Source of the DNA: Protopterus annectens
Taxonomy: Eukaryota; Chordata; Ceratodontiformes; Protopteridae
Assembly (NCBI RefSeq): GCF_019279795.1
Contig: NC_056740.1
Coordinates: forward strand, 230,943,932 to 231,007,931
Length of the DNA stretch: 64,000 nt
Direction: 5' to 3'
Shown: positions 43,718-55,372 of the stretch, one piece after another
Layout of the letters: each line of letters begins with the position of its first letter
How positions within the stretch are numbered: the stretch's first letter is position 1
Position numbers and translations under genes: made by a program
The notes under the pieces: generated by a model
The model's input: the letters and a program-made list of their open reading frames with translations, nothing else
Databases searched by the model: none
Told to the model about the DNA's origin: nothing

Positions 43718-43829
43718 AAAACCGTTTAAATTAGAGGTTTCAGTCTTAGTCCCCTTCGTGTGTGTACTAACTGCTGGTCTAAAACCGTTTAAATTAGAGG
43801 TTTAGCCTTAGTTCCCCTTTGTGTGTGTA
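43718..43829 (+). repeat. 63-bp tandem repeat in the E9 leader
   Basis: AAAACCGTTTAAATTAGAGG recurs at 43,718 and 43,781, each followed by a CTTAGT-CCCCTT-GTGTGTGT segment. A looser third copy may lie at about 43,655-43,690. The 480-base leader between ITR and gag holds no ORF of note. Confidence 0.75.
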
Positions 43830-43960
43830 TCAGAGGATTGTGTTAAAGTTGGTTAGTGGTGATTCTTTTTCCCGCGCTCAGTGTGGTGTAGTTGGTGACT
43901 GTTTTTCTCCAGTCAGTTCATACCTGTGATCCTTTGTCTTGGTTGTTGAAAATATTTAAG

Positions 43961-46145
43961 ATGTCTAAAGATTCGAAGGAGCACAAGCCCTCTGGCTTTA
44001 AGAAATGCTCAAAATGTGGCTATAAAATGTCCATTACCGATGGACATTCGGTATGTGTTTATTGTCTGGAAGCAATTCATCTGCAGGAGTCTTGCAGCTT
44101 CTGTCATGAATTTAGTCCTAGGGTACTTCAGGAAAGAAAGAATAAGTTAATTCTGAAGGGACTTTTGAAACCCTCGTTTGAAGAGGGTCTGGAATCTGCA
44201 TCCAGCTCAAAACCTAGATCCACTAAATCTAAAAAGAGATCTCCGGCTCCTTCAGTCTACTCGGAGCCACCGGAGAAAGTAATTAAATTAGCTTCGACAT
44301 CCTCGGGGCCGCAGGAAGTGTCAGTGATGATGGAACCGGCATCGGCTCCTATTATATTGGAACCTATTCGGAGCCGATCCCCTAGTATTAGGCAAGTATC
44401 ACCTGAGAGAAGATCTCGATCTCCCTCCCTGTCCTCCAAATCCTCCAGGACACTATCGGATGTGGATGTCGATAGGGTGGTGCTTCCTTCAATCACCGGT
44501 TTTGGCTAAATTGTTCTCTGCTCTGGAGCCCATCCTGCAACCTACTTCGATTCTTCCTCCTCCCAGCGCATCTCAGCCTTCGGAGCCGGAGTGTTCGGCT
44601 CCATGTGATGTTTCCAGGTCGGTTCCGATGGCCCCTCCTGGCTTATCGGTGCCAACGTCAGCTCCGACCCCATTGGCGCCATCCACGGGATTCAGGACTC
44701 TGGATTCTTCAGTCGGACCCGAGGGAGAGGCCTCGGGACGTCTTTCAGTTCCTAGTCTCCCCCTCGGTGCTTCGGCTCGGGGAACCCAGACTCCTGTCGT
44801 GGCCTCGGAGGCTGGTCATTCTTCGGATTCGGGGGGGGGCAGCCTTTGAGGCCATGCGGAGTGTGCTGGCCAGATAGTCAGCGACATCATGCGGGTCTGT
44901 CATTCTGTCCCCTACCACTCCGGTGCGGGTCTCTGATCACCACCTATCTTTAGACAGCAGAGCCCCAAGGCCTCAGGGTACCCCCACGAGTGGTCCCCAA
45001 GTTTCTGAGGGCCCCTCAGAGTGTTTGCCTGAGGAGCCCCCTAGAAAGAAGACGTGCAAGAGGAAGCACATAGACTCCCAGGATGAGTCTCTCACCTCAG
45101 ATACTGACCTCGAGGAATCGGAGGGGTCCCCCAAGTCATCCTCTGAGGATGTTTCTTTCTCTGACATCCTGGAGATATTGAAACAAAGAGGTGACTGGCC
45201 ATCCAAAGCCCCCTCCGAGGAGGAGTCTGTCTTCCTGAAGGCCTTCGGTGCTCAGCCCTCCGCCTCCTGGGTGTCCCCACCCTTCGATGAGCTCCTGGAT
45301 TTGATTTGTCGGAGGGTGTGGGAGAACCCTGATTCTGTGGAGCCTGTCCCCAGGAGACCCAATAAATTTCTGTCTGCTCCCCCGGGTAAGGAATTTTTGT
45401 CCAAGGGAGTCCCTGTGGATGCCATGGTGGTGGCAGCAGCCACCCAGAGGGAATTAGCCGAGACTTCTTCCTCCGTCCATCCTCCTAACAAGGAGTCTAG
45501 GACCATGGACCGGTATGGGAAGCGTACACTCTCTTAAGCAACCTTTACCTTTCAGTCGTTGAGCTACTTATCTCACTTTACACGGCTCCAGAGAGATCTC
45601 CTCAAGGAGCTTGGAGACACTCTCACGGGTAACGTTTCTGAGGCGGTGGCCCAGACGGTTAACGCCCAGATGTCTACCCTCAGTTCCATCGTTAACTCCT
45701 CCATGAGGCTGATTTCATAAGCAGCCGAGGGAGCGAGTAGGGCAGCAAGCTCAGGAGTCACCCTTAGGAGGCAGGCCTGGATGCGCCTTTGTCATTTCAC
45801 GGAGGCCTTCAAGTCTTCATTCACCGACGTCCCCTTTGATGGTTCCTGTTTGTTCGGAACCAAGGGGAAAGACACCCTCACCAGGTGCGAGCAGGAGGCA
45901 AAAACTCTCTGCTGTAGGAGTCCGTTTTTCCCTTCCCTCTGGGCCTTATCCCAAGGCCCAGAGGGGTGGAAAGATGTGGTTCAAAAAATCAGAGGTTTTT
46001 TCCCGGTGCACAAGGTGAGCCCCTCCCCTCCAGAGGCAGAGGAGCGGGAGGTTATTCAGGAAGACCCCGCCCTAGAGGCAGAGGAGGTCCCCGCAACTCG
46101 GGAGACCGCAATTCCTTTCGTGGTTCTCCCTACCGTCGCTCCTGA
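43961..46145 (+). pseudogene. E9 Gag-like protein
   Basis: ATG 43,961 opens a Lys-rich N-terminus followed by eight ligands with exactly the family-1 spacing (CSKC, GHSVCVYC, H, CSFC). A basic and Ser-rich region follows (KSKKRSPAPS, SRSPS repeats) to 44,509, then a shift. 44,923-45,537 holds the basic PPRKKTCKRKH, the acidic SDTDLEESE, VSFSDILEIL and SWVSPPFDELLDL. After stops the C-terminal part resumes near 45,781 (CHFTEAFKSSF, VQKIRGFF). An Arg/Gly-rich tail in a second frame ends at TGA 46,143-46,145, overlapping the RT start. Confidence 0.8.
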
Positions 46146-47887
46146 TGGGAGGCCCGGCTGCGCGTTTCCAGAGCCAGTCGGGGGTCGAATATCGTTATAC
46201 CTGGAGGCCTGGCAAAACATCACCCAGGACCAATGGGTTTTACGAATAATTTCCGGAGGTTATGTCATCCCCTTTTTGTCAGATCCCCCTTCAGTCAGAA
46301 AAATCCCAGACATTCCACCCAGTCAAAGGGATTCCGCGGCTTCAGAGGTTTCAAAGCTGCTAGAAAAAGGAGCCATCCAGCATGCCCCCTCAGACCAGAT
46401 CGGATTAAGGACTTACTCAAGATTTTTTTAGTGCCGAAAAGAGCAGGGGACCTGAGACCCATATTGGATCTCAGCCAATTGAACAACCATGTACAAAAGT
46501 CCAAGTTCCGTATGGTCACATTGCAGTCAATTCTCCCATTGTTGGGAAAAGAAGTATGGATTTGTTCCATCGACCACAAGGATGCTTACTACCATATCAA
46601 AATGGACAGGGTATCCAGGAGTCACCTGTGCTTCCGGCTGGGAGCCAGTCATTTTCAGTTTCGAGCCCTGCCCTTTGGTCTCACCACAGCCCCCAGGGTG
46701 TTCAAATGTATGGCGGTGGTCATGGCTCACCTGAGACGTCAAGGATTCCAAGTGCTTCCTTATCTGGACGACTGGCTCCTCACTGCCACCACCAGGCATC
46801 TACTAATTCAGACCAGGGACGCCACCATCACTCTGTCAACAGCTGGGCATAACATTGAACTGGGAAAAATCTGCCTTGTTGCCCTCACAGCGTGTCAGTT
46901 TTATAGGCGCAGAACTAGGCACCGTTCAAATGCGGGCATTTCTACCACACAAAAGAATCAGAGTCTTACAGCAACAAGTTCATGCCCTGCTCCCTCTAAA
47001 AAGAGTGAAGGCAAGACGGGTTCTCCAACTCCTGGGGACTATGACTGCGACTATTTTGTTAGTCCCTCTAGCAAGATTACATATGAGGCTCCTCTTTGCC
47101 CAGTGGTCTTTTCAAAGGCTTCCACTTTCTCACCATATTTTAATCACGGACAGGTGCAAACAGGACCTCAGTTGGTGGCTTTGCACCAACAACCTGGACT
47201 CTGGGAAACCCTTCGCTCCGCCGCCCCCGATTGCCACGGTGACCACGGACGCCTCCCAGATGGGGTGGGGGGGTTATTATCTAGGCAGGACAGTCCAAGG
47301 CACGTGGCAAGAGCACGAGATACATTTGCATATCAACATCCTGGAGATGAGAGCTGTGCTACTTGCGTTGCAGGCACTTCAGAGTTTTCTCCCTCTCAAG
47401 GACTATTGCAATCCACTCGGACAATATATCAGTGATGTGGTATCCGAACAAGCAGGGAGGAACCAGGTCATATACCCTGTGCAGAGAGGCCATGCGAGTA
47501 TGGCAGTGGGCAGTGTCTTCCCAACATTTTCTGGTGGCAACGCACATTCGGGGGAAGTCCAACGTGATCGCAGACAGGCTAGTCCACGACTGGCCCTCCG
47601 GTCTGCTATATGCTTTTCTTCCGGTTCCCTTGCTGTCAAAAGTGATTCAGAAAGCGCAATCCCTGAAAAGCAGAATGATTCTGATTGCCCCACACTGGCC
47701 TCGTCAGGTTTGGTTCCCTTTTCTCCATCCCTACATTGTGGACGCGCCTTCGATTCTGGACCCACAACCAGATTTACTGGCGCACATGTCAGGGCAGTTC
47801 CAACCCTCTCTGCGGACCCTACGGTTGACAGTCTGGCTACTCCACTTCCGTCATTTGTTAGGCTTCATCATTTTTCACCAGAGGTAG
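46100..47887 (+). pseudogene. E9 reverse transcriptase / RNase H / methylase-like polyprotein
   Basis: RT begins with VGGRISLYLEAWQNI and shifts in a T run near 46,425. Frame 46,233-47,435 contains RPILDLSQLNN, SIDHKDAYYHI (first Asp changed in context to DHKD), LPFGLTTAPRVF and YLDDWLL. The next frame, 46,855-48,033, has FIGAELGT, TTDASQMGWGG and NILEMRAV for RNase H. A last frame ends at 47,887 with SDNISVMWY, LLYAFLPVPLLS and LIAPHWPRQVWFP. A deletion removes the segment between ADRL and the methylase-like block. Confidence 0.83.
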
Positions 47888-47952
47888 TTCATATTTTATC
47901 TTCCTCTCATAAGCCCTCTACTAGGAAGATTTATTCCAGCAAATGGAAGAGG
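47800..47952 (+). pseudogene. E9 tyrosine recombinase, N-terminal part
   Basis: The frame ends KPSTRKIYSSKWKR at the E10 junction, the family-typical core-binding start. The gene resumes at 55,373. Confidence 0.75.
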
Positions 47953-48490
47953 ATGTTCTTCGTCTCACATTGCTGCAGTCATGACCTGTGGGTAGTCCGC
48001 TGTCCTCGGTCGGCCCGAATACCAAAGGGCTAGGCTGGCGTCGGTCATTGTCGCTTAGAGCTGACGTCAGTACGCAGTAGTACTTGCCGCATGACCAACG
48101 CCATATCCCCAGTCTTTCTTGCCGCGTGGTCCGAAGCAGAAGCAGTGTTTGCGAGTGCCGTTCGGCGTTCTGAAATTTTCATTTACCGAGTTTCAGACCG
48201 AAGACCAAGTTGGGCTAAGTACCCGTTAAGGAAATTATTGTTTTTCTTGCCTCAGTTATCCGGATGTCAGAAAAAGTTAATAATTGCATTTCTTGTGGGA
48301 AACAGATACCCTCATAGGGATTATCATTCTCTGTATTCCTTGCTTAGGGCCTGAGCATGGCGTAGTGGTGTCGCTTTGTGCTAGATTTAATAAGCGCACC
48401 ATTAAGCGGGGTTAGACTGTGCCAGGTTTGTTTTGATGGCGGTGTAACTATAACATGCCGCCGATCCTCTGAGGTCGCTTCGTAACTGTG
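47953..48490 (+). pseudogene. E10 5' ITR and broken gag start
   Basis: The ITR carries a perfect TGACGTCA at 48,062-48,069, but no clear TATA box follows at the usual distance. The Gag start is ATG 48,264 (MSEKVNNCISCGKQIP), which ends in TAG after a small insertion. CARFNKR-like sequence is readable near 48,380. Family-1 similarity ends at about 48,490. Confidence 0.7.
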
Positions 48491-49480
48491 CTAGGTCTCC
48501 CAAAATTTTCACCCCCTTCGGATGATGTCTCTTTCTCGGATATCCTTGAGATTCTGAGACAGAAAAATTGGGCGGGCCCAAACCCTTTCCCGCTGAGGAG
48601 TCAGTCTTCCTCAAGGCCGGGCCCAGCCTCCGCCTCCTGGGTGTCTCCGCCGATGAGTTACTTGATTTAATTCTCAAGGGCTTGGGAGCACCCTGACTCT
48701 GTGCACCGTGCCTGAGACCCAACAAATTCTTTCAGCCCCTCAAAGGAATTTTTAACAAAGGAGTTCCTGTAGATGCATGGTGGTGGCATCTGCCACACAG
48801 CAGGACGTGGCAGAGGCTTCAACGCTATCCACCCTCCTAATAAGGATTCCAGGAGCATGGATAGGCAGGAAGCGCACTTCTTCAGCGGCCTTTACCTTAC
48901 GGTCGCTGAATTACCTGTGTCATTTTACTAGGCTCCAAAGGGACCTCCTTAAGGAGCTAGGTGAGTCCCGCACAGGTAATCTACCTGGCTACCCACACTG
49001 TTGGCCAGATGACTACCTTATCATCCATTGTGAACTCGTCCATGAGGCTCATTCAATCGCGGCAGTAGAGCAGCGGGAACAGGCGTGGCCCTTAGGAGAC
49101 ACGCCTGGTTACACTTGTGTTCCTTTACAGAGGCTTTCAAGTCTTCCTTCGCCGACGCCCCTTTTGATGGGTCCTCTGTTTGGACCCAAGGTGAAGGACA
49201 CACTGACTCGGTGCGAGCAGGAGGGCAAGACCTTGACTGCGTTGCCTGTTCCGCTCCCTCTAGGACTTACCCCAAGGCCCAGAGAGGAGGGAAAATGTGG
49301 TTCAGGAAAATTCAGAGGTCTTTCCGTACTCCACCCAGTGATCCCCCCTCTAGAGGCAGGGGGGGGGGGGAATTCAGGAAGACGCCGCCCCAGAGGTGGC
49401 AGAGGCCCCCGTAACTCTGGAGACCGCGATTCCTTTCGTGGTTCCTCCTACGCTCAACGTCCCTGAGTTGGTGCCCGACT
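48491..49480 (+). pseudogene. E11 Gag-like protein, C-terminal part
   Basis: DDVSFSDILEIL and ASASWVSPP read in 48,488-48,670. Further pieces lie in 48,777-49,466 (TLRSLNYLCHFTRLQRDL) and 49,085-49,414 (CSFTEAFKSSFADAPFDGS). An Arg/Gly-rich tail is present near 49,360-49,450. Frameshifts are numerous. Confidence 0.7.
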
Positions 49481-51300
49481 GTGCAGCTCCGGAGCCAGTC
49501 GGGGTCGCTTATGGAACACCCACAAGCTTGGGAAGCTATTACCAGCGATCAGTGGGTGCTCCGGATTATTACCGGAGGCTATCTCATTCCCTTCATCAAG
49601 CCCCCCCTTCCCTTCAGGGAAATCCCGGACGTGCCACCCAGTCAGCGGGATCAAGCAGCAATAGAGGTTTCAAAGCTGCTAGAAAAAGGAGTCATCCAGC
49701 CTGTCCCCACCGATCAGATCGGATCAGGAACTTACTCAAGACTATTTTTGGTGCCAAAAAAGACAGGGGACTTCAGGCCCATTTTGGACCTCAGTTCATT
49801 GAATCGCTTTGTGAAAAAGTCCAAATTCCGAATGGTCACTCTTCAGTCCATTCTCCCACTATTGGAGAAGGATGTCTGGATGTGCTCCATAGATCTCAAG
49901 GACGCTTACTATCACATTCTGATAAGTCAAGAGTCCAGGAGTCATTTACACTTCCGCCTGGGAGACGGTCATTTCCAGTTTCGAGCACTGCCCTTTGGTC
50001 TCACCACAGCCCCAGGGTGTTCACCAAGTGTCTGGCAGTGGTGACTGCTCACCTGAGAAGTCTAGTATTCCAAGTGTTTCCATATCTAGACGACTGGCTC
50101 CTACTGCCACCTCCAAGCATCTACTAATTCAGTCCATGGCCACAGTCAGCTTGGGCGCTTCCTAGGAATCACTTTCAACTGGGAAAATCTGTGCTACAGC
50201 CATCTCAGCGATTACCTTTATAGGCAGAGTTACACAAGAAGGATGCGCGCCTTCTTACCGGCAGCAAGGATTCAGGTTTTGCAGAATCAAGTTCGATCCT
50301 GCCTCCCCCTATCAAGAGCTCCGGCCAATCTGATTCTGCAGGTATTGGGGTCGATGGCATCAACTATTCTCCTAGTCCCCTTAGCCAGACTGCACATGCG
50401 AGTGCTGCAATGGCTACTTTCGGTTCAATGGTCCTATCAGGAACTCCCTTGAACCACTTGGTTATGATTACGGAAAGTTGCCATCGAGATCTGCGTTGGT
50501 GGCTCCTCCGATCCAATCTCGACCAGGGGCGACCTTTTATCCTTCATTCCCCCGTTGCCACTGTGACCACGGACGCCTCCCAGGTAGGGTGGGGGGGTCA
50601 TTATCTGGACAGGTCTGTCCAAGGCACATGGCAACCCCAGGAAGCGCATTTACACATCAATATCCTGGAAATGAGAGCGGTGCTACTGGTACTACAAGCT
50701 CTCCATCACGCTCTCCCGCAAGGTCTGATTGCTATCCTAGCCGACAACATGTCGGTAGTTTGGTATATAAACAAGCAGGGGACCAGGTCTACCCACTGTG
50801 CAGAAAAGCCATGAGACTTTGGCACTGGGCGGCAGCTACCAACCGGTTCCTAATGGCAACGCACATCCGGGAAATCCAATGTGATTGTGGACAGACTAAG
50901 CAGGACTATCCTGTTACCCCACGAAAGTGGTCCTCAACCAAAGAAAGTGGTTATGTAGCCAAATGGGGTCTCCCCTTAAGCTGCAATTCTGTTTGCCAGA
51001 CCCACAATGCAAGTGCAGAGAGCCTTCACTCTGACTCTCTCAGGGACAGATTCCCAGGGACTTCTTAACCTACATTTGGCCCCCGGTCTCCTTTATGCCT
51101 TCTCCGTTCCTCCCACGTAGGGTGATACAGAGAGCTATTATGATTTTGATTGCTCCACACTGGCCTGCCAGGTTTGTCTCCCTTCCTCTCGGAGGTGGCG
51201 CGTGTGGAAGGTCCATGGTTTCTGGACCCGTGCCAGACCTGTTGACTCATCAGTCAGGACAGTCTCACCCATCTCAGGTCCCTTGGAGGTTGGCTGCTTG
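49481..51300 (+). pseudogene. E11 reverse transcriptase / RNase H
   Basis: Frame 49,481-50,044 holds RT with GTYSRLFLVPKK, RPILDLSSLN, SIDLKDAYYHI and LPFGLTTAP. One missing C near 50,010 moves the YLDDWLL block to the frame ending at 50,127. Later frames, 50,243-50,452 and 50,410-50,814, carry LARLHMRVLQW, TTDASQVGWGG, NILEMRAV and ADNMSVVWYINKQ. The methylase-like end (LIAPHWPARFV near 51,145) is legible but broken. Confidence 0.8.
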
Positions 51301-51329
51301 CTACTTCCACTTCCATCCCAGTCAGGATT

Positions 51330-52244
51330 TCCGGGAGGTTATCCACATGGTCCTCTCACAAACCTTCCACTATCAAACTGTATTCCAGCAAATGGAAGAG
51401 GTTTGCCCTTTGGGGCACAGCGAAGGAGGTATAGACCTCTACTGCCCAGCACGTCTTAAATTTCCTGGCCTCTCTTTTTCAGTTGGGCTCTTCAGTTTCC
51501 ACGATTAAGGTTCAGCTAGCGGCCATCTCTAATTTTCATGTTTCTTTTGAACCTTCATTAATGGCAAACAAGCTTTGCAAGTCTTTCCTTAAAGGGCGTG
51601 GCTCCTTAGGCCCCGATATCTCATCCTGTACCCCTTGGGACCTAAATATGGTCCTGGCTGCCTTAACTGCCCGCCTTTGAACCAGCAGCTACCTGTGATA
51701 AGAAATTCTGTCCTGGAAGACCGCTTTTTAGTGGCCATAACTCGCAGCGGGTTTCAGAGCTCCAGGCTCTTTGTTCTAATTCTCCTTATTTGATTTTTCA
51801 CAAAGATAGAGTGTCCCTTAAATTAAATCCCTCTTTTTTACCAAAGGTAGCATCTTCTTTCTGCATTCAACAGTCCCTAGAGCTCCCTGTATTTTTCCCA
51901 AATTCTCCAATAACGCAGAATATATCTTTCATCAGTTGGATGTCCATAGACAACTGCTTTTATTTGAACAGGACTACTCAGACGCGAAGTCAAATCAACT
52001 GTTTGTGTCCTTTGCAGTAAACAGGTTGGGTCAACCAGTGGCTAAAACCTCCATAGCCAAATGGATTAAAGATTGCATCTGTTCACCAGGCTCAACCTCA
52101 TTCAGCTCTTCTACCAGGGCAATGGATCCATTCTCCAAATTATCAATATGTATTTGCTGCACCTGGACTTCTACTTTCACTCTCTTACAAAATAGATGTG
52201 GTTTTCAAGAGGCTTCCTTTGGTCCCATCAGGTGTTTCCAATGA
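51330..52244 (+). pseudogene. E11 tyrosine recombinase (YR)
   Basis: Parts read in three frames: 51,483-51,680 (STIKVQLAAISNFHV, PWDLNMVL), 51,790-52,020 (IFHKDRVSLKLN) and 51,936-52,244 (HRQLLLFEQD, SSTRAM). The HxxR box has lost its His (SSTR) and the Arg and Tyr blocks are degraded. It is closest to the E9 YR. Confidence 0.7.
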
Positions 52245-52269
52245 GCCACCCGGGTTTAGGTGCAACCCT

Positions 52270-52636
52270 TTTCATTATAGATGAGATAGATCCCATTACA
52301 TCTTTTAGTTATGTACTTACCATAACTTGATGTATGGGATCCATCTCGCCTCTCCTTCCATTCGGATTTAGAGGAAATGTTGGTCCATTTGGAGATCTTC
52401 TGAAGAACTTTAGTTGGTTGGAGTAACTGGATTTTCTGTGTTTGCATGTAAGTATGAAAGCAACAAACAAGATCTGGGGAAGCAGGGTGGTGCAAACTGG
52501 GATAGAGGTAGCCCAGCCAATAGAGACTTCGTTCTAGTATACAGGCCCGTGGCCGATGGCTCCGAACCCATCAGTTATGAATGTAGGCGAGATGGATCCC
52601 ATACATCCGAAGTTATGGTAAGTACATAACTAAAAG
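52270..52636 (+). repeat. E11 ICR and 3' ITR
   Basis: GTTATGTACTTACCATAACTT at 52,310-52,330 is the reverse complement of the terminus at 52,610-52,630. Between them lies a spacer of about 230 bases. The end TAAAAG (52,631-52,636) is also mirrored in the ICR (CTTTTAG). Confidence 0.75.
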
Positions 52637-53515
52637 TCTAGGACCATGGACAGGTATGGGAAGCGTACACTCTCTTAAGCAACCTTTCCCTTACGGTCGC
52701 TGAACTACTTATCTCACTTTACACGGCTCCAGAGAGATCTCCTCAAGGAGCATGGAGACAGTTTCACGGTGCCTTAGGGTTCTGGCCCGAAATAAAGTGT
52801 CTACTCAGTTTCCCTGAATGTGCTTCTGAGGCTGAACTAAACAGCTAGATGGCATTGCGCAAACAGAGCACTCTTACTCATTCCATGCATTATGTAATTC
52901 AGGGACCTTCAAGTCTTCATTCAAGCCCTTTCATGGTTCCTCTTTTGACCAAGGGAAGACACGCTACCAGGAAGCAGAGGTAAAAACTCTGGGCTGTAGG
53001 AGCCCGTTTACACTTCTTGGGCTTATACCTTGGCCCAGGGTGGAAAGATGTTTTTGGATCAGGAATTTTTTTTCCCAAACAAGGGAGCTCTCCAGAGGCA
53101 GAGGGGGCGGAGTTATCAGGAAGACCCTCTAGAGGAGAGAGGTTCGAGGAGACAAGAATTGGCCTCCCTACACTACATTTGCTCCTGAAGGGATGGCCCT
53201 CTTGCTTGAGCCATTCAAGGGGAATCGTTACCAGGAGGCCTGGAAAACACAACACACCAATGGGTTTACATAATTTCGGAGGTTATGTCACATTTCAATC
53301 CCTTCTCAGACAACCCGGACATTCCACCCAGTCAAAGGGTTTGCAAGCTTCAGAGGTTTCAAAGCTGCTAGAAAGGAGCATCCAGCAGTACCCTCAGACC
53401 AGATCGGATTAGGGACTTAAGGATTGTTGTTTAAACAAGGGACCCGAGACCCCCTTTGGGGAAATCAGACCAAAAGAACAACCTTACCAAAGTCCAAGTT
53501 CCAATGGTTTACAAT
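52637..53515 (+). pseudogene. E12: second-family gag/RT fragment after E11
   Basis: Sequence from TCTAGGACCATGG is close to E9 at 45,490-46,430: the gag stretch with CTTTACACGGCTCCAGAGAG, then KLLERSIQQYPQTRSD-like RT start near 53,400. Many small deletions are present. It may be the sequence into which E11 was inserted. Confidence 0.65.
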
Positions 53516-54900
53516 AAATCCACCCAGATGCTTGGAAAGTGTGGATGCTCTGTCTTTCAGTTGGAACAACCTTCACATTTATACTTTTCCTCCTCTGCCC
53601 CTCTTCTCCCCAAAGGTACTCTTTTTTGAAAGTCAGACGGGACAAGCCTTGCATGATTGTAATAGCAATTCAGACTGGCCACGCCAGCATTGGTATCCTC
53701 TGCTGAGAGTTTAATCCAGGAGCCTCCTTGGCCTCTTGCCACAGATTCCTCATTTGTTGTCCCAGTCAAACAATCATTTTCCTCAATGTTCAGGGTGCAG
53801 TCCCTCCATCTGGCAGCCTGGCGATGATTCTGTGGTGGAGTCGTGGGGTCTCAGCCTCCTCAACGGGTTTTAGATGTCATTTTGGGAAGCTTGACTGCTT
53901 GCCTAGCACTCAGAAAAAGTTTCTATGCGGATAAGTGGAAGAGATTTTTTCTTGCAGCACCATGTTACAAAGGGTTTTGATGTTTCCAGTGCCTAATTTG
54001 AGTTTTGCACAACAGTACCTTACTGAATTACTGGACAAGGGTTTGTTGTCATTCTCTTCTGTGAAGGTTCATGCTGCAAACCATTTCTGCTCACTATGAT
54101 TGTGACCCTCCTTTATTTTCCCATCCTTTGTTCAAACAATTTCTTAGAGGGGGTGAAAGAATATAAGACCCCCCCAATGAGAGCTCTTACTCCTTCCTGG
54201 GATCTCAATTTCTTTGTTTTGGAGAAACTTACTTTAATTTCCTCTTTTGAACCTGCAGCTACAAGCCCTGAACTGAAGTTTTTGTCTTGGAAGACTGCTT
54301 TTTTGTTGGCCATTACTTCTGCCAGGAGGGTATCTGAATTGCAGGCTCTCATGGCAGTTGAACCTTTTGATATTCCATAAGGATAGAGTTTCTTTCGGGA
54401 CTAACCTTACTTTTATGCCTAAAGTGATTTCTAGTGTGGCCTTGAATCAGTCTATTCATTTGCCTACTTTTTATGCTGAACCCCAAAACAAAGGGGGAAA
54501 AGTCTTGCATTCTTTGGATATCCATAGGCAGTTACGTTACTACTTGAACAGAACTAAGGAGTTCAGACAGACTCAACAGTTATTTGTTTCTTTTGCTTTG
54601 AGTTCACAGGGGAAAGCTGTTTCTAAGCAGACTATTCTCAAAGTGGATTGGTCATTGTGGCTGCCTTTTTGTTATTCTCATCATGGGAAGGATGTCCCTG
54701 TGGGATCAGGCCTCATTCTACTGGGCTACTGCCACTTCTACTGCTTTTGAGGTGTAGCTACTAAGGATTTTTGGAAGCAGCTACTTGGAGTTCTGTACAC
54801 ACTTACCAAGCATTACCATCTCCCTCTCTATTCCAAGTCCAGGGCTGGGTTTGCCACTGCAGTTTTACAGGGCATGTTAGCAGCCCCTAATTCTTTGTAA
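53516..54900 (+). pseudogene. E10 methylase-like region and tyrosine recombinase
   Basis: Family-1 similarity returns near 53,516 (CTTGGAAAGTGTGGATGCTCTG). The methylase-like LDALSFSW and TFPPLPLF pieces read before 53,714. The recombinase follows from about 53,865 in several frames: 54,096-54,380 (PSWDLNF, SARRVSELQAL) and 54,358-54,750 (FHKDRVSFGTN, NQSIHLPTFY, SHHGKDV). The HxxR box is degraded (ILLG near 54,716), and KHYHLPLYSKSRAGFATAVLQGM closes the gene at TAA 54,898-54,900. It is an inactive, single-base-riddled copy. Confidence 0.78.
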
Positions 54901-54935
54901 TTTGCCAGCCTCCCTTTCCCTTTGCTTTGGGCTTC

Positions 54936-55034
54936 TACCCACAGGTTATGACTGCAGCAATGTGGAGACGTAAGAACATAGTACAGTTTTGTACCTACCA
55001 TAAATGTAGATGTTCGAGATCTACATTGCCAGTC
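54936..55034 (+). repeat. E10 ICR
   Basis: The left half complements the E10 5' end (47,953-47,995) and the right half complements 55,315-55,372. The pair proves that 47,953 and 55,372 belong to one element despite its mosaic interior. Confidence 0.85.
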
Positions 55035-55159
55035 CAGTTTTCCCTCCCTCCTTCCCCATAGGTTGAGGTTGCTGGGTTTCGTTTGGAGATATTCTTTACT
55101 TACACACCGGGGGTTGTTGGGCTTTCCTATTTTTGGCTTTGGCCTTTACTTTTAGGCCT

Positions 55160-55372
55160 TCTGACATCTGGGGCAAGAAAGACTGAGGATATGGCGTCGG
55201 TCATGCGCTTAAGTACTACTGCGTACTGACGCCAGCTCTGCGACAATGACCGACGCCAGCCCAGCTCCTTTGGTATTCGGGCCGCCCGAGGGCAGCGGAC
55301 TACCCACAGGTCATGACTGCAGCAATGTAGATCCTTGAACATCTACATTTATGGTAGGTACAAAACTGTACT
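55160..55372 (+). repeat. E10 3' ITR
   Basis: This is the inverted copy of 47,953-48,120 with outer extension GGTACAAAACTGTACT. The CRE-like image is degenerate (TGACGCCA). Confidence 0.78.

Larger units (their letters stand above)
48491..52636 (+). mobile_element. DIRS element E11, second-family type, 5'-truncated
   Basis: E11 contains gag C-terminal sequence, RT, RNase H, YR, an ICR (about 52,270-52,350) and a 3' ITR ending ATAACTAAAAG. The ICR right half complements the 3' end (GATCCATCTCGCC, ACTTACCATAAC). The 5' end predicted by the ICR left half (ATGTAATGGG...) is absent, so the left side has been lost. Its terminal sequence differs from E9, marking a separate subfamily. Confidence 0.75.
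47953..55372 (+). mobile_element. DIRS element E10, family-1 ends with a second-family interior
   Basis: E10 starts ATGTTCTTCGTC and ends ACTGTACT. Flanks GAAGAGG and TTTTCAATC rejoin to the E9 YR. The 5' ITR and gag start, the methylase-like region, YR, ICR and 3' ITR are family 1. Positions 48,491 to about 53,515 are second-family sequence (E11, E12). No family-2 5' terminus is seen at 48,490, so the replacement is not a simple insertion. Confidence 0.8.
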
